Of a stretch of DNA of 64,000 nt, positions 38,878 to 47,725 are shown piece after piece. The stretch covers positions 1-64,000 of the forward strand of contig JAEYRD010000112.1 of assembly GCA_023435725.1 (NCBI GenBank), in the 5' to 3' direction. The notes below the pieces were generated by a model. It saw only the letters and a program-made list of their open reading frames with translations, was not told where the DNA came from and made no database searches. The stretch's first letter is position 1, and every line of letters begins with the position of its first letter. The stretch is from Pseudomonadota bacterium (GTDB taxonomy: Bacteria; Pseudomonadota; Alphaproteobacteria; Rhizobiales; Xanthobacteraceae). Both the position numbers and the translations under genes were made by a program.

Positions 38878-39477
38878 ATGGCAATGATTCCAATGCAATC
38901 GACTTTCACCGCCTTCATCGGCCGGCGTCGGCTGGCCTCCGGACCGGCCGGCGAGGTCGCGCTTGCCGTCAAGCGGGCCGAGCCGCGGCCGGACGAGCCG
39001 ATGATCATCTTCGACGACGGGACGGGCCGGTCGGTCGATTTCGACCTGCGCGGCGAGGATCGCGAAGTGCTGGCGCGGCTGGCGAAGCTCATGCCGCCGC
39101 CTACGAGCGAAGTCGCCGAAGCCCCAAGCGAGCCGCGCGGCCGCGGCCGGCCGAAGCTGGGCGTGGTCGCGCGCGAAGTGACGTTGCTGCCGCGGCATTG
39201 GGAGTGGCTCAACGCGCAGCCGGGCGGCGCCTCGGTCGCGCTGCGAAAGCTCGTCGACGCGGCGCGGCGCGCAAGCGGCGACAAGGACCGTGAACGACTG
39301 GCGCGCGATGCGGCCTACCACTTCATGTCGACCATGGCCGGCAATTTGCCGCAGTTCGAGGAAGCCGCGCGCGCGCTTTTCGCAGATGACCGGCGGCGCT
39401 TCACCGGACTGATCGCGGACTGGCCCGCCGACATCCGCGACCACATCGTCAAGCTCGCCTACAGCGACCGCGCTTAG
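38878..39477 (+). CDS. DUF2239 family protein
   Basis: The 199-residue protein belongs to DUF2239, whose function is unknown. The N-terminal half is a small beta-rich domain (TFTAFIGRRRLASGPAGEV, FDDGTGRSVDFDLRG). The middle has a basic, AT-hook-like PRGRGRPKLG (residues 86-95), and the C-terminal half is helical (WEWLNAQPGGASVALRKLVD). The basic hook suggests contact with DNA, an inference only. Start codons are ambiguous: GTG 38869, ATG 38878, 38884 and 38893 are all in frame and none has a clear ribosome site. Expected RNA start near 38866. Confidence 0.85.
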   Translation: MAMIPMQSTFTAFIGRRRLASGPAGEVALAVKRAEPRPDEPMIIFDDGTGRSVDFDLRGEDREVLARLAKLMPPPTSEVAEAPSEPRGRGRPKLGVVAREVTLLPRHWEWLNAQPGGASVALRKLVDAARRASGDKDRERLARDAAYHFMSTMAGNLPQFEEAARALFADDRRRFTGLIADWPADIRDHIVKLAYSDRA

Positions 39478-39565
39478 GCGCAGCACCTTCTCCCAACCAT
39501 CGACGGCCGGGCCACGCGTGTTTCGCGTGGCAACGGCTTCGTGCGCCCTGATGAAAGGCCCATCC

Positions 39566-40915
39566 ATGTCCGCCGCCAACCCGATCTGGCCCAATTTTCT
39601 GCGCTTCCTTGCACCGTTGATGCTGAGCAACGCGCTGCAATCGCTGTTCGGCACCGTCAGCAACGTCTATCTCGGCCAGATGATCGGCATCGACGCGCTC
39701 GCCGCGGTCTCGGCGTTTTTCCCGGTGATGTTCTTCCTGTTCGCCTTCGTCATGGGCCTCAGCACCGGCGCCACCGTGCTGATCGGCCAGGCGTTTGGCG
39801 CGGGCGAGCACGGCAGGATCAAGATCGTCGTGGGCACGACATTCGCGGTCGGCCTGCTGCTGTCGATATCGATTGCGCTGATCGGCGGACTCTTGAGCCG
39901 GCAATTGATGATGATGCTCGCGACGCCCGCGGACATTCTCGATCAGGCGAGTGCCTATGCCCGCATCATGCTGCTCACGATGCCGCTCGGCTTTATCTTC
40001 CTGCTGATGACGGCGATGATCCGCGGCGTTGGTGACGCCGTGACGCCGCTGCTGGCACTGACGTTGTCGACCGCTATCGGCCTGGTCCTGACGCCGATGC
40101 TGATCCACGGCGCGTTCGGATTGCCGGCGGTTGGCATCACCAGCCCGGCCTGGGCGGCCGCGATCGCCAACGCGCTGACGCTGATCGCGCTGGCTGTCTA
40201 TCTGCTGCGCAAGAAGCATGCGTTGGCACCCGACGCAGCCTTGCTGCGTCATCTGCGGCTGAATCGCGGCGTGCTCGGAAAGATCCTCGGCATCGGGCTG
40301 CCGAGTGCGATCGGCATGGTCGTGATGGCTGTGGCCGAGCTGGTGCTGCTCGGCCTCGTCAACGGCTTTGGATCGGACGCCACGGCCGCCTACGGCGCCG
40401 TCAACCAGGTGATGGGCTACACGCAGTTCACGGCGATGTCGATCTCGATCGCGGTCTCGATCCTCGGCGCGCAGGCGGTCGGTGGCGGCGACAGGGCGAG
40501 GCTCGACGACATCGTGCGAACCGGCATCGCGTTCAACCTCGTCCTGACTGGCGGGGTGGTGGCGCTGATCTATCTGGCGCCGCGCGCCGTGCTCGGCATC
40601 TTCATCACCGACGGTGCCGTACTCGATCTGGCGAGAGAGCTGCTCTATATCGCCTTGTGGAGCTCGGTGCCGTTTGGCATGGCCACGGTGTTTTCGGGGG
40701 CCATGCGCGCCGCGGGCGTGGCGCTGACGCCGATGCTGCTCTCGATCTTCGCGATTCTCGCAATCGAGCTGCCGTCGGCGGTGATCCTGAGCCGAACGAT
40801 CGGCCTGCAAGGCGTGTGGGCCGCCTATCCAATCGTGTTCTGCGTCATGTTCGTTTTGCAGATGGGCTATTACCTCCTGGTGTGGCGCAAGCGGACCATC
40901 CGTCGTCTGGTCTGA
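39566..40915 (+). CDS. MATE family efflux transporter
   Basis: The 449-residue membrane protein has about 12 helices arranged as two similar halves, with PLMLSNALQSLFGTVSNVYL in helix 1 and FGLPAVGITSPAWAAAIANA in the middle. MATE proteins expel cationic drugs or metabolites in exchange for Na+ or H+. The ATG of MSAANPIWPN is used because AAAGG lies eight bases upstream; a start five codons earlier is possible. It stands 88 bases after DUF2239 on the same strand. Confidence 0.92.
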   Translation: MSAANPIWPNFLRFLAPLMLSNALQSLFGTVSNVYLGQMIGIDALAAVSAFFPVMFFLFAFVMGLSTGATVLIGQAFGAGEHGRIKIVVGTTFAVGLLLSISIALIGGLLSRQLMMMLATPADILDQASAYARIMLLTMPLGFIFLLMTAMIRGVGDAVTPLLALTLSTAIGLVLTPMLIHGAFGLPAVGITSPAWAAAIANALTLIALAVYLLRKKHALAPDAALLRHLRLNRGVLGKILGIGLPSAIGMVVMAVAELVLLGLVNGFGSDATAAYGAVNQVMGYTQFTAMSISIAVSILGAQAVGGGDRARLDDIVRTGIAFNLVLTGGVVALIYLAPRAVLGIFITDGAVLDLARELLYIALWSSVPFGMATVFSGAMRAAGVALTPMLLSIFAILAIELPSAVILSRTIGLQGVWAAYPIVFCVMFVLQMGYYLLVWRKRTIRRLV

Positions 40916-41004
40916 CGGAATCATCAAAGTATTATGACCATCATTAAACGGTGGACCTGTGGCGCGCGCTGCGCCACAATGCGACAAAAGCGATGTCAGG
41001 GAGA

Positions 41005-41619
41005 ATGAATTTGACCCGCACGGCCCCGCAATTCCTGTTCGATTTCGGCAGCCCGAACGCCTATCTCAGCCATCTGGCGATCCCGGCGATCGAGCAGCGC
41101 ATCGGCGTCAAGTTCGAATATGTGCCGATCCTGCTCGGCGGCATCTTCAAGTCGACCAACAACAAATCGCCGGCCGAGACGCTCGCCGGCATCAAGAACA
41201 AGCGCGAATTCCAGGCGGTCGAGACCGAGCGCTTCATCAAGCGCTTCAAGGTCCAGCCCTACGTCATGAATCCCTACTTCCCCGTCAACACGCTGAACCT
41301 GATGCGCACGGCGATCGCGGCGCAGATCGAAGGCGTGTTCGAGAAGTATGTGGAGGCCGCTTTCCATCACATGTGGCGCGAGCCGAAGAAGATGGACGAT
41401 CCCGAGATCGCGGCAGAGGCGCTGGCCTCCTCCGGTCTCGATGCCCAAAAGCTGTTCGCCCGCGCCCAGGAGCCCGAGGTGAAGGGCAAGCTGATCAAGA
41501 ACACCGAGGAGGCCGTGGCCCGCGGCGCATTCGGCTCGCCCACCTTCTTCGTCGGCAACGAGATGTTCTTCGGCAAGGAGCAGCTGCGCGAGGTCGAGGA
41601 GATGGTGTTGGGGAAGTAG
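41005..41619 (+). CDS. 2-hydroxychromene-2-carboxylate isomerase family protein
   Basis: The 204-residue protein is a DsbA-fold kappa-class GST relative. FLFDFGSPNAYLSHLA carries the serine of the active site; GAFGSPTFFVGNEMFFGKEQL is the conserved C-terminal block. Members isomerise 2-hydroxychromene-2-carboxylate in naphthalene-type breakdown with glutathione, but many rhizobial homologues lack such a pathway and none is encoded nearby. The start is ATG of MNLTRTAPQ, preceded by caggGAGA. Confidence 0.9.
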   Translation: MNLTRTAPQFLFDFGSPNAYLSHLAIPAIEQRIGVKFEYVPILLGGIFKSTNNKSPAETLAGIKNKREFQAVETERFIKRFKVQPYVMNPYFPVNTLNLMRTAIAAQIEGVFEKYVEAAFHHMWREPKKMDDPEIAAEALASSGLDAQKLFARAQEPEVKGKLIKNTEEAVARGAFGSPTFFVGNEMFFGKEQLREVEEMVLGK

Positions 41620-41662
41620 CCCCTTCCTTCTCCGACGAAAGAATGTGATCGCGGTAACATTC

Positions 41663-41692
41663 TGGATTACTTCGCTTCGCTCGCAATGACGA
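41663..41692. repeat. Half copy of a dispersed palindrome
   Basis: ggattacttcgcttcgctcgcaatgacgac matches the right arm of the element at 5488-5567 with small changes. The left arm is missing or decayed. It lies just before panE. Confidence 0.6.
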
Positions 41693-41732
41693 CTATAGAT
41701 AGACCGCCAATAGCAACAATAAGGAAGATCCC

Positions 41733-42656
41733 ATGCGTATCCTCGTGGTCGGCGCCGGCGCCATCGGCGGCTATTTTGGTGGCAGGTTGTTGCAGGCCGG
41801 CCGCGACGTCACCTTCCTGGTCCGGCCGCGGCGCGCCAGCGAACTCGCGAGCGCCGGCCTCGTCATCAAGAGTCCGAACGGCGACGTGACCTTGAGAAAT
41901 CCGCCGACCGTGCAGGCCGACGCGCTCAAGGACAAGTTCGACGTCGTGCTGCTCAGCTGCAAGGCGTTCGACCTCGATGACGCCATCAAGTCATTCGCCG
42001 CGGCAGTCGGTCCGAACACGTCGATCATTCCGATGCTGAACGGCATGAAGCATCTCGACACGCTCGACGACAAGTTCGGCAAGGAGCGCGTGCTCGGCGG
42101 CCTCTGCGCGATCGCCGCGACCTTGAACGAGAAGCGCGAGGTGGTGCAGCTCCAGCCGATGCAGTCGCTCAATTACGGCGAGCGCGACGGCAAGCTGTCG
42201 GATAGGGTCAAGGCGATCGACGAAGCCTTCAAGAGCAGCATCAACGGCGCCGCCGCCAGCCAGAACATCATGCAGGACATGTGGGAGAAGTGGGTATTCC
42301 TCTCCTCGCTCGCGGCCTCCACCAGCCTGATGCGTACCTCCGTCGGCAACATCCTCGCCGCCCCCGGCGGCAGGGATTTCCTGCTCGGCATGCTCGATGA
42401 GACGAGCGCGATCGCCACTGCGTCAGGCTACACACCGGGCGGGCCGTTCTTCGAGCGGGTGAAGGGCAACCTCACCACCGAGGGATCGCCGATGACGGCG
42501 TCGATGTTCCGCGACATCAAGGCGGGCCTGCCGGTCGAGGCCGATCACGTCATCGGCGACCTGATCGCGCGCGCAGATGCCGCCAAGGTGCCGGTGCCGA
42601 AGCTGCGCATCGCCTACACGCATCTGAAGGCGTATGAGAAGCAGCGGGCGGGCTAA
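41733..42656 (+). CDS. panE: 2-dehydropantoate 2-reductase
   Basis: This enzyme reduces 2-dehydropantoate to pantoate for coenzyme A synthesis, using NADPH. The 307-residue protein has the Rossmann VVGAGAIGGYFGGRLL, the catalytic lysine in LLSCKAFDLDDA, MLNGMKHL with the substrate-binding asparagine, and EADHVIGDLIARA in the C-terminal helical domain. Several paralogues occur in rhizobia, so it might act on another ketoacid. The ATG gives MRILVVGAG. Confidence 0.9.
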   Translation: MRILVVGAGAIGGYFGGRLLQAGRDVTFLVRPRRASELASAGLVIKSPNGDVTLRNPPTVQADALKDKFDVVLLSCKAFDLDDAIKSFAAAVGPNTSIIPMLNGMKHLDTLDDKFGKERVLGGLCAIAATLNEKREVVQLQPMQSLNYGERDGKLSDRVKAIDEAFKSSINGAAASQNIMQDMWEKWVFLSSLAASTSLMRTSVGNILAAPGGRDFLLGMLDETSAIATASGYTPGGPFFERVKGNLTTEGSPMTASMFRDIKAGLPVEADHVIGDLIARADAAKVPVPKLRIAYTHLKAYEKQRAG

Positions 42657-42670
42657 TCCCACTTTCCGCT

Positions 42671-42817
42671 GTCGTCCCGGGGCGCGCAAAGCGCGAGCCC
42701 GGGACCCATAACCACAAGGAGTGGTTATGGCACTCGCTGCTAACCCCGAGTCTTCGCCAAACTCGATCCTGTGGCTATGGGTCCCGGGCTCGCGACTGCG
42801 TCGCGCCCCGGGACGAC
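42671..42817. repeat. Composite palindromic element (two hairpins, long arms)
   Basis: The outer ends gtcgtcccggggcgcg and cgcgccccgggacgac are perfect reverse complements. Inside lie a second pair, agcccgggacccataacca and tatgggtcccgggct, and a core with gagtcttcgccaa. The same core and right end recur at 52964-53099. It lies between panE and the convergent cytochrome c gene. Confidence 0.8.
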
Positions 42818-42845
42818 GAGCTGCGTTGGCCGCAACAGCTCAGGA

Positions 42846-43439
42846 CTACTGCAAATGCGCCAGATAATGCGCGACCGCAGTAATCTCTTCCTCACTCATC
42901 CCGTAGGCGACATCCGCCATCGCGGCGACGCCACCGCCGACGCGCTGGCCGGCCTTGTAGTCGTGCAGCGCCTTCGCGAGATATTCCTCCCGCTGCCCGG
43001 CGAGCCGCGCCACCGCCTTGGTGCCGGCGAAATTGTCCGTGTGGCATGAGGCACAGCGCCGGCCGACGGCAACTTGCGCGCCTTTCTTCGACAGATCTGG
43101 ATCCTTGTCCTCCGCGCCCTTCGGCGGGGTCAACGAGGAAAAGTAGGCTCCGAGATTGCGGATGTCCTCGTTGTTGATCTCCTCGACGATCGGCTGCATC
43201 TGCTCGTTCTTGCGCGAGCCGGCGCGGAAGAACACGAGCTGCCATTGCAGGAATTGATCGGGCTGGCCGGCGAGCGAGGGGATGTTCTCGGTCTGCGAGA
43301 TGCCGTTCTCGCCGTGGCAACCGGCGCAGACTTCCGCCTTGGCCTTTCCGGCCGCAGCGTCCGCGGCGTGGCCCGGGACGACGCCGAGCGAAAGAAGCGC
43401 AAGCGCGCTGATTGCGTGCGAGATGAACTGCCGGCGCAT
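42846..43439 (-). CDS. Di-heme c-type cytochrome
   Basis: The 197-residue precursor has a signal peptide (HAISALALLSLGVVPGHA) and two CxxCH heme-binding sites, CAGCH and CASCH, with methionine-bearing loops after each. It is a periplasmic electron carrier of the cytochrome c4-like type. It lies 193 bases downstream of the PQQ-type sugar dehydrogenase gene on the same strand, separated by a repeat, and is the likely electron acceptor for it. The start is the ATG for MRRQFISHA. Confidence 0.92.
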   Translation of the reverse strand: MRRQFISHAISALALLSLGVVPGHAADAAAGKAKAEVCAGCHGENGISQTENIPSLAGQPDQFLQWQLVFFRAGSRKNEQMQPIVEEINNEDIRNLGAYFSSLTPPKGAEDKDPDLSKKGAQVAVGRRCASCHTDNFAGTKAVARLAGQREEYLAKALHDYKAGQRVGGGVAAMADVAYGMSEEEITAVAHYLAHLQ

Positions 43440-43465
43440 GATGGGGAATTCCGATCTATCGAGTT

Positions 43466-43565
43466 CGTCATTCCGGGGCGCGCCGTTTGGCGCGAGCCCG
43501 GAATCCATAACCCCCGTTCGTGGTTATGGGTTCCGGACTCGCGCTACGCGCGATCCGGAACGACA
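43466..43565. repeat. Composite palindromic element
   Basis: cgtcattccggggcgcgcc ... ccggaatccataaccccc on the left and ggttatgggttccggactcg ... cgcgatccggaacgac on the right give two hairpins in tandem. The ataacc/ggttat core is shared with the elements at 42671-42817 and 52964-53099. It lies between the dehydrogenase and cytochrome genes. Confidence 0.75.
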
Positions 43566-43632
43566 CTATCCAAGATTTCAAGAAAAGAGGCTGCGGCACC
43601 TCCCGGCCACCGCAGCCTCGTATCGTCGCGCG

Positions 43633-44904
43633 CTACTTCTTGCTGTAGCTGATGCGATAGATCGCGCCAGCCCAGTCGTCGGCAACGAGAATCGATCCAT
43701 CCTTGGCGAGGATGATGTCGTCGGGACGGCCGAGATAGCCCTGGTCACCCTCGATCCAGCCGGAGGCGAACACTTCCTGCTTGGCGTTCTTGCCGTCGGG
43801 CCCGACGATCACGCGCATGATGCGGCCGCCCTGGTACTTGTGACGATTCCAGGAGCCGTGCTCGGCGATCAGGATGTTGTTCCTGTACTCGGCGGGGAAT
43901 TGGTCGCCGGTATAGAACTTCATGCCGAGGGGAGCGACGTGCGCGCCGAGATTCAGCACCGGCGGCGTAAACTCGGAGCACTTGTGGCCCATTGCGAACT
44001 TCGGATCGGGAAGATCGCCCTGGTGGCAATAAGGATAGCCGAAATGCTCGCCCATCTTGTTGATCATGTTCAGCTTGTCTGAAGGCAGATCATCGCTGAC
44101 CCAATCGCGGGCATTCTCGGTGAACCAGTACTTTCCGGTGCGCGGATCGACGTCGCCGCCGACCGAGTTGCGAACGCCAAGCGCGTAGATTTCGGCGTTG
44201 CCGGTCTTGGGATCGACGCGCCGGATCTGCGACACGCTGGTCGGCGGGACGCCGACGTTGAAGGGCGGTCCGAACGGAATGTAGAACCAGCCGTCCTTGT
44301 CGACCGCGATGTACTTCCAGCCATGCGCGGCATAGGACGGCATGTCGTCATAGACGACCTTGCCGTCACCGAGCTTGTCCAGATTGGCTTCGGCGTTGTC
44401 GTAGCGGATCAGCTTGTCGACGGCGATGACGTAGAGCGCGCCGTCCTTGAAGGCGAGACCGGTGGGCATGTTGAGCCCCTTGAGGACGGTCTTGACCTCT
44501 TTCTTCCCGTTGTTGTCCTTGATGGCATAGACGTTGCCGAGGCCGAACGAGCCGACGAACAGCGTGCCCTTGTCACCCCAGGCCATCTGCCGCGCAGCCA
44601 GCACCCCTGACGCGTAGACGTCGATCTTGAAGCCCGGCGGCAGCTTGATCTTCTTGACGATGTTGGCGAGCTCGGCGTCGGAGGCGCCGGTCGGCGGCCC
44701 CGACGGCGGCGCGAGGCCCTTCTGCGCCTCGGTCTCGTCGCCGAGGAACCAGTCATCCGGCGGATGGGTCCAGAAATCCTTGGTGCCGGATTCGTATTTC
44801 TTCAGCTGGCGCCCTTTGTCCTGCTGTTGCTGCGCATTGACAGCGCAGGTCCCCGCAAGAAGGGCCACGGACGCAAGCGCCAAGACGGATCGATGGAATT
44901 TCAT
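43633..44904 (-). CDS. PQQ-dependent sugar dehydrogenase (sorbosone dehydrogenase-like)
   Basis: The 423-residue precursor has a signal peptide ending near CAVNAQ. The mature part is a six-bladed propeller of the soluble PQQ glucose/sorbosone dehydrogenase family: GFKIDVYASGVLAARQMAWG opens it, YGVRNS-like YALGVRNSVGGDVDP, ENARDWVSDDLPSDKLNMI and EHGSWNRHKYQGGRIMRV follow, and GYLGRPDDIILAKDGSILVADD closes it. It oxidises sugars or aldehydes in the periplasm, passing electrons to a cytochrome. The neighbouring cytochrome c gene supports that. Substrate is unknown. Confidence 0.9.
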   Translation of the reverse strand: MKFHRSVLALASVALLAGTCAVNAQQQQDKGRQLKKYESGTKDFWTHPPDDWFLGDETEAQKGLAPPSGPPTGASDAELANIVKKIKLPPGFKIDVYASGVLAARQMAWGDKGTLFVGSFGLGNVYAIKDNNGKKEVKTVLKGLNMPTGLAFKDGALYVIAVDKLIRYDNAEANLDKLGDGKVVYDDMPSYAAHGWKYIAVDKDGWFYIPFGPPFNVGVPPTSVSQIRRVDPKTGNAEIYALGVRNSVGGDVDPRTGKYWFTENARDWVSDDLPSDKLNMINKMGEHFGYPYCHQGDLPDPKFAMGHKCSEFTPPVLNLGAHVAPLGMKFYTGDQFPAEYRNNILIAEHGSWNRHKYQGGRIMRVIVGPDGKNAKQEVFASGWIEGDQGYLGRPDDIILAKDGSILVADDWAGAIYRISYSKK

Positions 44905-45281
44905 CGCGTCACTCCCTAAGGCAGCCGTCAGGGCTGCACATTATTTTATGCTGGCTAGTCGAGAGGCGAAGTTCGGAGTCTGTCGAGCGACAGACGAAAA
45001 AAGGTTAGCACATCCGCGGGCGGTGAGAAGTACAACACGCGCACTGCGGTTGCGCTCAGTAAGAATTGAGACGGATTTCTCTACGCGAAGCAGGCGACAA
45101 CAAAGCTCTCGCTGCAACGCGAAATAAGACCGGCGCGCGGCTGATTTGCGCGCGGCGGGAGGGGTGGTCGCACAAGAATCGCGAAAACAACCCCATGCAA
45201 AGTAGAGTAGCTGAGACTGCATTGCTCCCGGTGACACCGGACAGACATTTGAAGCGCCGAGCAAAACAGCAAACGCGGTGA
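44905..45281. other. Gene-free region of about 380 bases
   Basis: This stretch separates the sugar dehydrogenase start (leftward) from the stop of the epimerase gene (leftward). The right half, roughly 45000-45280, is less GC-rich than its surroundings, with runs such as acaaaacc and aaacagcaaac. It should contain the promoter of the dehydrogenase gene. I find no convincing boxes, repeat or RNA fold, and the short open frames show no recognisable product. Confidence 0.5.
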
Positions 45282-46268
45282 TTAGGAGACTGTAGGATAA
45301 GGCCCTTCGTCGAACATGGTGTCATGATAGCCTTTCGATCCGACCTCGCGCGCCAGCGCGCTGCGGAAATCCTTTCCCGCGCGAAGGCTCTGCAGCACAT
45401 GCGCGAAGTCGAATTTCGGCCGCCAGGCGAGATCGCGCCGCGCGCGGTCGTTGACATAGACGCGGTCGATCTCGGGGAATAGCCGCCAGCCGCGCGCCGC
45501 ATAAAGCTGCGCACAATCGGGGTAGAGTTCGCGCACGACACTGGCCGCGTCGCGCGCAAGCGTCGCGAGGTGACGTTGCTCGAACGGGCTCGTGGCAGAG
45601 ACGATGTAGCGACCGAAGCCGATCCTCGATGCACGCTCGACGGCAAGCAGATGGGCGCTCACCGCGTCCGCTATATCCAGCCGGCGATAGAGCAGCTCGT
45701 TGGCCTGCGCGTTCTCGAGCGCGTAAGCCGACCGCACCGCCGGATCGTCATCGTCCTCCGGAAAGAAGCGCGCGGTCCTCAGGATAAGAAGCGGCAGCCC
45801 GCGCTCACGAAAGAACAGCTCACACAGGCTCTCAGCCATCAGCTTGGTCGTGCCATAGATATTCTTGGGCACCGGGGGCAGATCCTCGGTCACCCACACC
45901 GCCGCCTGTCCCGCCTCCGGCCTGAGCTGCGAACCGAAGGCGCTGGTCGTGCTGGTGAAGACGAAGCTGCGCACTCCGGCGGCCAAGGCGGCCTCGAGCA
46001 AGTTCAATGTGCCGGTGATATTGGTGTCGACGAAATCCTGCCTCGTGTGGGTCGCCACATGCGGCTTGTGCAGCGTCGCGGTATGGATCACGGCGGTGAT
46101 GCCTGCCATCTGGCGCCGCACGAAGTCCGGGTCGGCGATTGAGCCGGCGGCATCGGTGAAGGCCGATTTCTTCAAATCAACCCCATGCACAGGTGAACCG
46201 CGCGCCCGGAGCGTCCGGAGAATGGCTTCGCCGAGGTGACCCGCGCTGCCGGTGACGAGAATTGTCAT
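45282..46268 (-). CDS. NAD-dependent epimerase/dehydratase family protein
   Basis: The 328-residue protein is an extended SDR of the nucleotide-sugar epimerase type: ILVTGSAGHLGEAIL binds NAD, TSTTSAFGS holds the active-site threonine/serine, and IYGTTKLMAES carries the YxxxK pair. DIADAVSAHLLAVERA is the usual substrate-binding helix. Substrate is uncertain. The start is ATG of MTILVTGS. tRNA-Gly lies just upstream on the same strand. Confidence 0.9.
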   Translation of the reverse strand: MTILVTGSAGHLGEAILRTLRARGSPVHGVDLKKSAFTDAAGSIADPDFVRRQMAGITAVIHTATLHKPHVATHTRQDFVDTNITGTLNLLEAALAAGVRSFVFTSTTSAFGSQLRPEAGQAAVWVTEDLPPVPKNIYGTTKLMAESLCELFFRERGLPLLILRTARFFPEDDDDPAVRSAYALENAQANELLYRRLDIADAVSAHLLAVERASRIGFGRYIVSATSPFEQRHLATLARDAASVVRELYPDCAQLYAARGWRLFPEIDRVYVNDRARRDLAWRPKFDFAHVLQSLRAGKDFRSALAREVGSKGYHDTMFDEGPYPTVS

Positions 46269-46344
46269 TTGAAACCCAATACAGCCGCCAGCGGCGTGAA
46301 AAACCACGCTTTCGTCCGGTTTGGCTGGATGCTCTGGGAAAAAT

Positions 46345-46419
<75 letters not shown>

Positions 46420-46693
46420 ATCCTGTGTCGGTCGCGTGACGCGCCCGGCAACGGCTGTCGTATGCCAAAAGCCGACGACGAATGCAACAGCTACCGGCGG
46501 CATAGATTCGGTTTCCAGACCCCATATGGACAGCAATTCCGGCCGAATCGGCCGAAAACGCCCGGGAACGGCCGAATCAGCACCGATGGATTGAAATTCG
46601 GCCGTCCCGGCCCAATTTAGGGCCGACAACACAGCATATGAATTGGCGACGTGCTAAAGAGCCGCCATTCCAGACATCAGACGAGGGGATCCC
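46420..46693. promoter_or_regulatory. Upstream region of the thioredoxin gene with repeated GGCCGAAT motifs
   Basis: Between tRNA-Gly and the thioredoxin gene lie several copies of the octamer GGCCGAAT or its complement. A perfect inverted pair, CGGCCGAAT (46569-46577) and ATTCGGCCG (46596-46604), ends about 90 bases before the start, and further copies with one mismatch lie at 46540-46556. They look like binding sites, but I do not know the factor. The pattern is more ordered than chance GC runs. Confidence 0.45.
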
Positions 46694-47617
46694 GTGACGA
46701 TCATCGACCAGGGTAATGGAGCGGCTGGCCCGGCTGCGGCCGATCTGATCAAGGACACCACCACCCAGAGCTTCGTGAAGGATGTCATCGAGGAATCGAA
46801 GCGCCAGCCGGTGTTGATCGACTTCTGGGCTGAGTGGTGCGGGCCCTGCAAGCAGCTGACCCCGGTCCTGGAAAAGGCGGTCAAGGCGGCCAAGGGCAAG
46901 GTCAAGCTGGTCAAGATGAACATCGACCAGCACCCGGCGATCCCGGGCCAGATGGGCATCCAGTCGATCCCGGCCGTGATCGCCTTCGTCAACGGCCAGC
47001 CGGCCGACGGCTTCATGGGCGCGGTGCCGGAGAGCCAGGTCAACACCTTCATCGAGCGGCTGACCAAGGGCGTGACCGCACCGGGCGAGGTCAATGTCGC
47101 CGAGATCGTGCAGGAGGCCGACGGCGTGCTCGCCGAGGGCGACACTGCTGCGGCCGCGCAAATCTACGCCGAGGCGCTGCAGCATGATTCGACCAACATC
47201 GCGGCCCTTGCCGGACTGGCGAAGTGCTACGCCGTCTCCGGCGCAATGGAGCAGGCCAAGCAAACGCTCGCCATGGTGCCGGAGTCCAAGCGCAACGACC
47301 CCGCCGTGAAAGCGGTGCAGACTGCGATCGATCTTGCCGAGCAGGCGGAGTCGCTGGGACCGGTCGCCGAGCTGGAGCAAAAAGTCGCCGCAAACCCGCT
47401 CGATCATCAAGCCCGCTTCGACCTTGCGACCGCGCTCAACGCCCAAGGCAACCGCGCGTCCGCCACCGAGCAGCTGCTCGCGATCATCAAGCGCGACCGC
47501 AAATGGAACGACGACGGCGCCCGCAAGCAGCTGGTGCAGTTCTTCGAGGCCTGGGGCGGCACGGATGATGCAACGGTCGAGGGACGAAAGCGCCTGTCGA
47601 CGATCCTGTTTTCTTGA
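46694..47617 (+). CDS. Thioredoxin with TPR tail (YbbN/CnoX-like)
   Basis: The 307-residue protein has an N-terminal thioredoxin domain with the active site FWAEWCGPCK and the usual cis-proline in SIPAVIAF, followed by TPR-like helices (about residues 135-300) such as ALAGLAKCYAVSGAMEQAKQ. The CGPC pair is intact, unlike E. coli YbbN, which has SxxC. YbbN/CnoX proteins hold stressed proteins and hand them to GroEL or DnaK. The GTG start is preceded by GAGGGG. A LON-domain gene follows 108 bases downstream. Confidence 0.92.
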   Translation: MTIIDQGNGAAGPAAADLIKDTTTQSFVKDVIEESKRQPVLIDFWAEWCGPCKQLTPVLEKAVKAAKGKVKLVKMNIDQHPAIPGQMGIQSIPAVIAFVNGQPADGFMGAVPESQVNTFIERLTKGVTAPGEVNVAEIVQEADGVLAEGDTAAAAQIYAEALQHDSTNIAALAGLAKCYAVSGAMEQAKQTLAMVPESKRNDPAVKAVQTAIDLAEQAESLGPVAELEQKVAANPLDHQARFDLATALNAQGNRASATEQLLAIIKRDRKWNDDGARKQLVQFFEAWGGTDDATVEGRKRLSTILFS

Positions 47618-47725
47618 GGCGCTGTCTTTGTTGGAGCATGATCTCGTCGGAAAACCGCTAGACGCTTTTCGCTAACGCGGTTCTTCGGATGCGGATCATA
47701 CCCCAACACCTTTAGCGGGGACCAG

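Noticed and set aside
39449..40987. Long open frame antisense to the MATE transporter
   Set aside because: Low-complexity charged product; the MATE gene is certain.
45066..45281. Small frame of about 70 codons in the gap after the sugar dehydrogenase
   Set aside because: No ribosome site, no signal or domain, and Arg-rich composition typical of random GC-rich frames.
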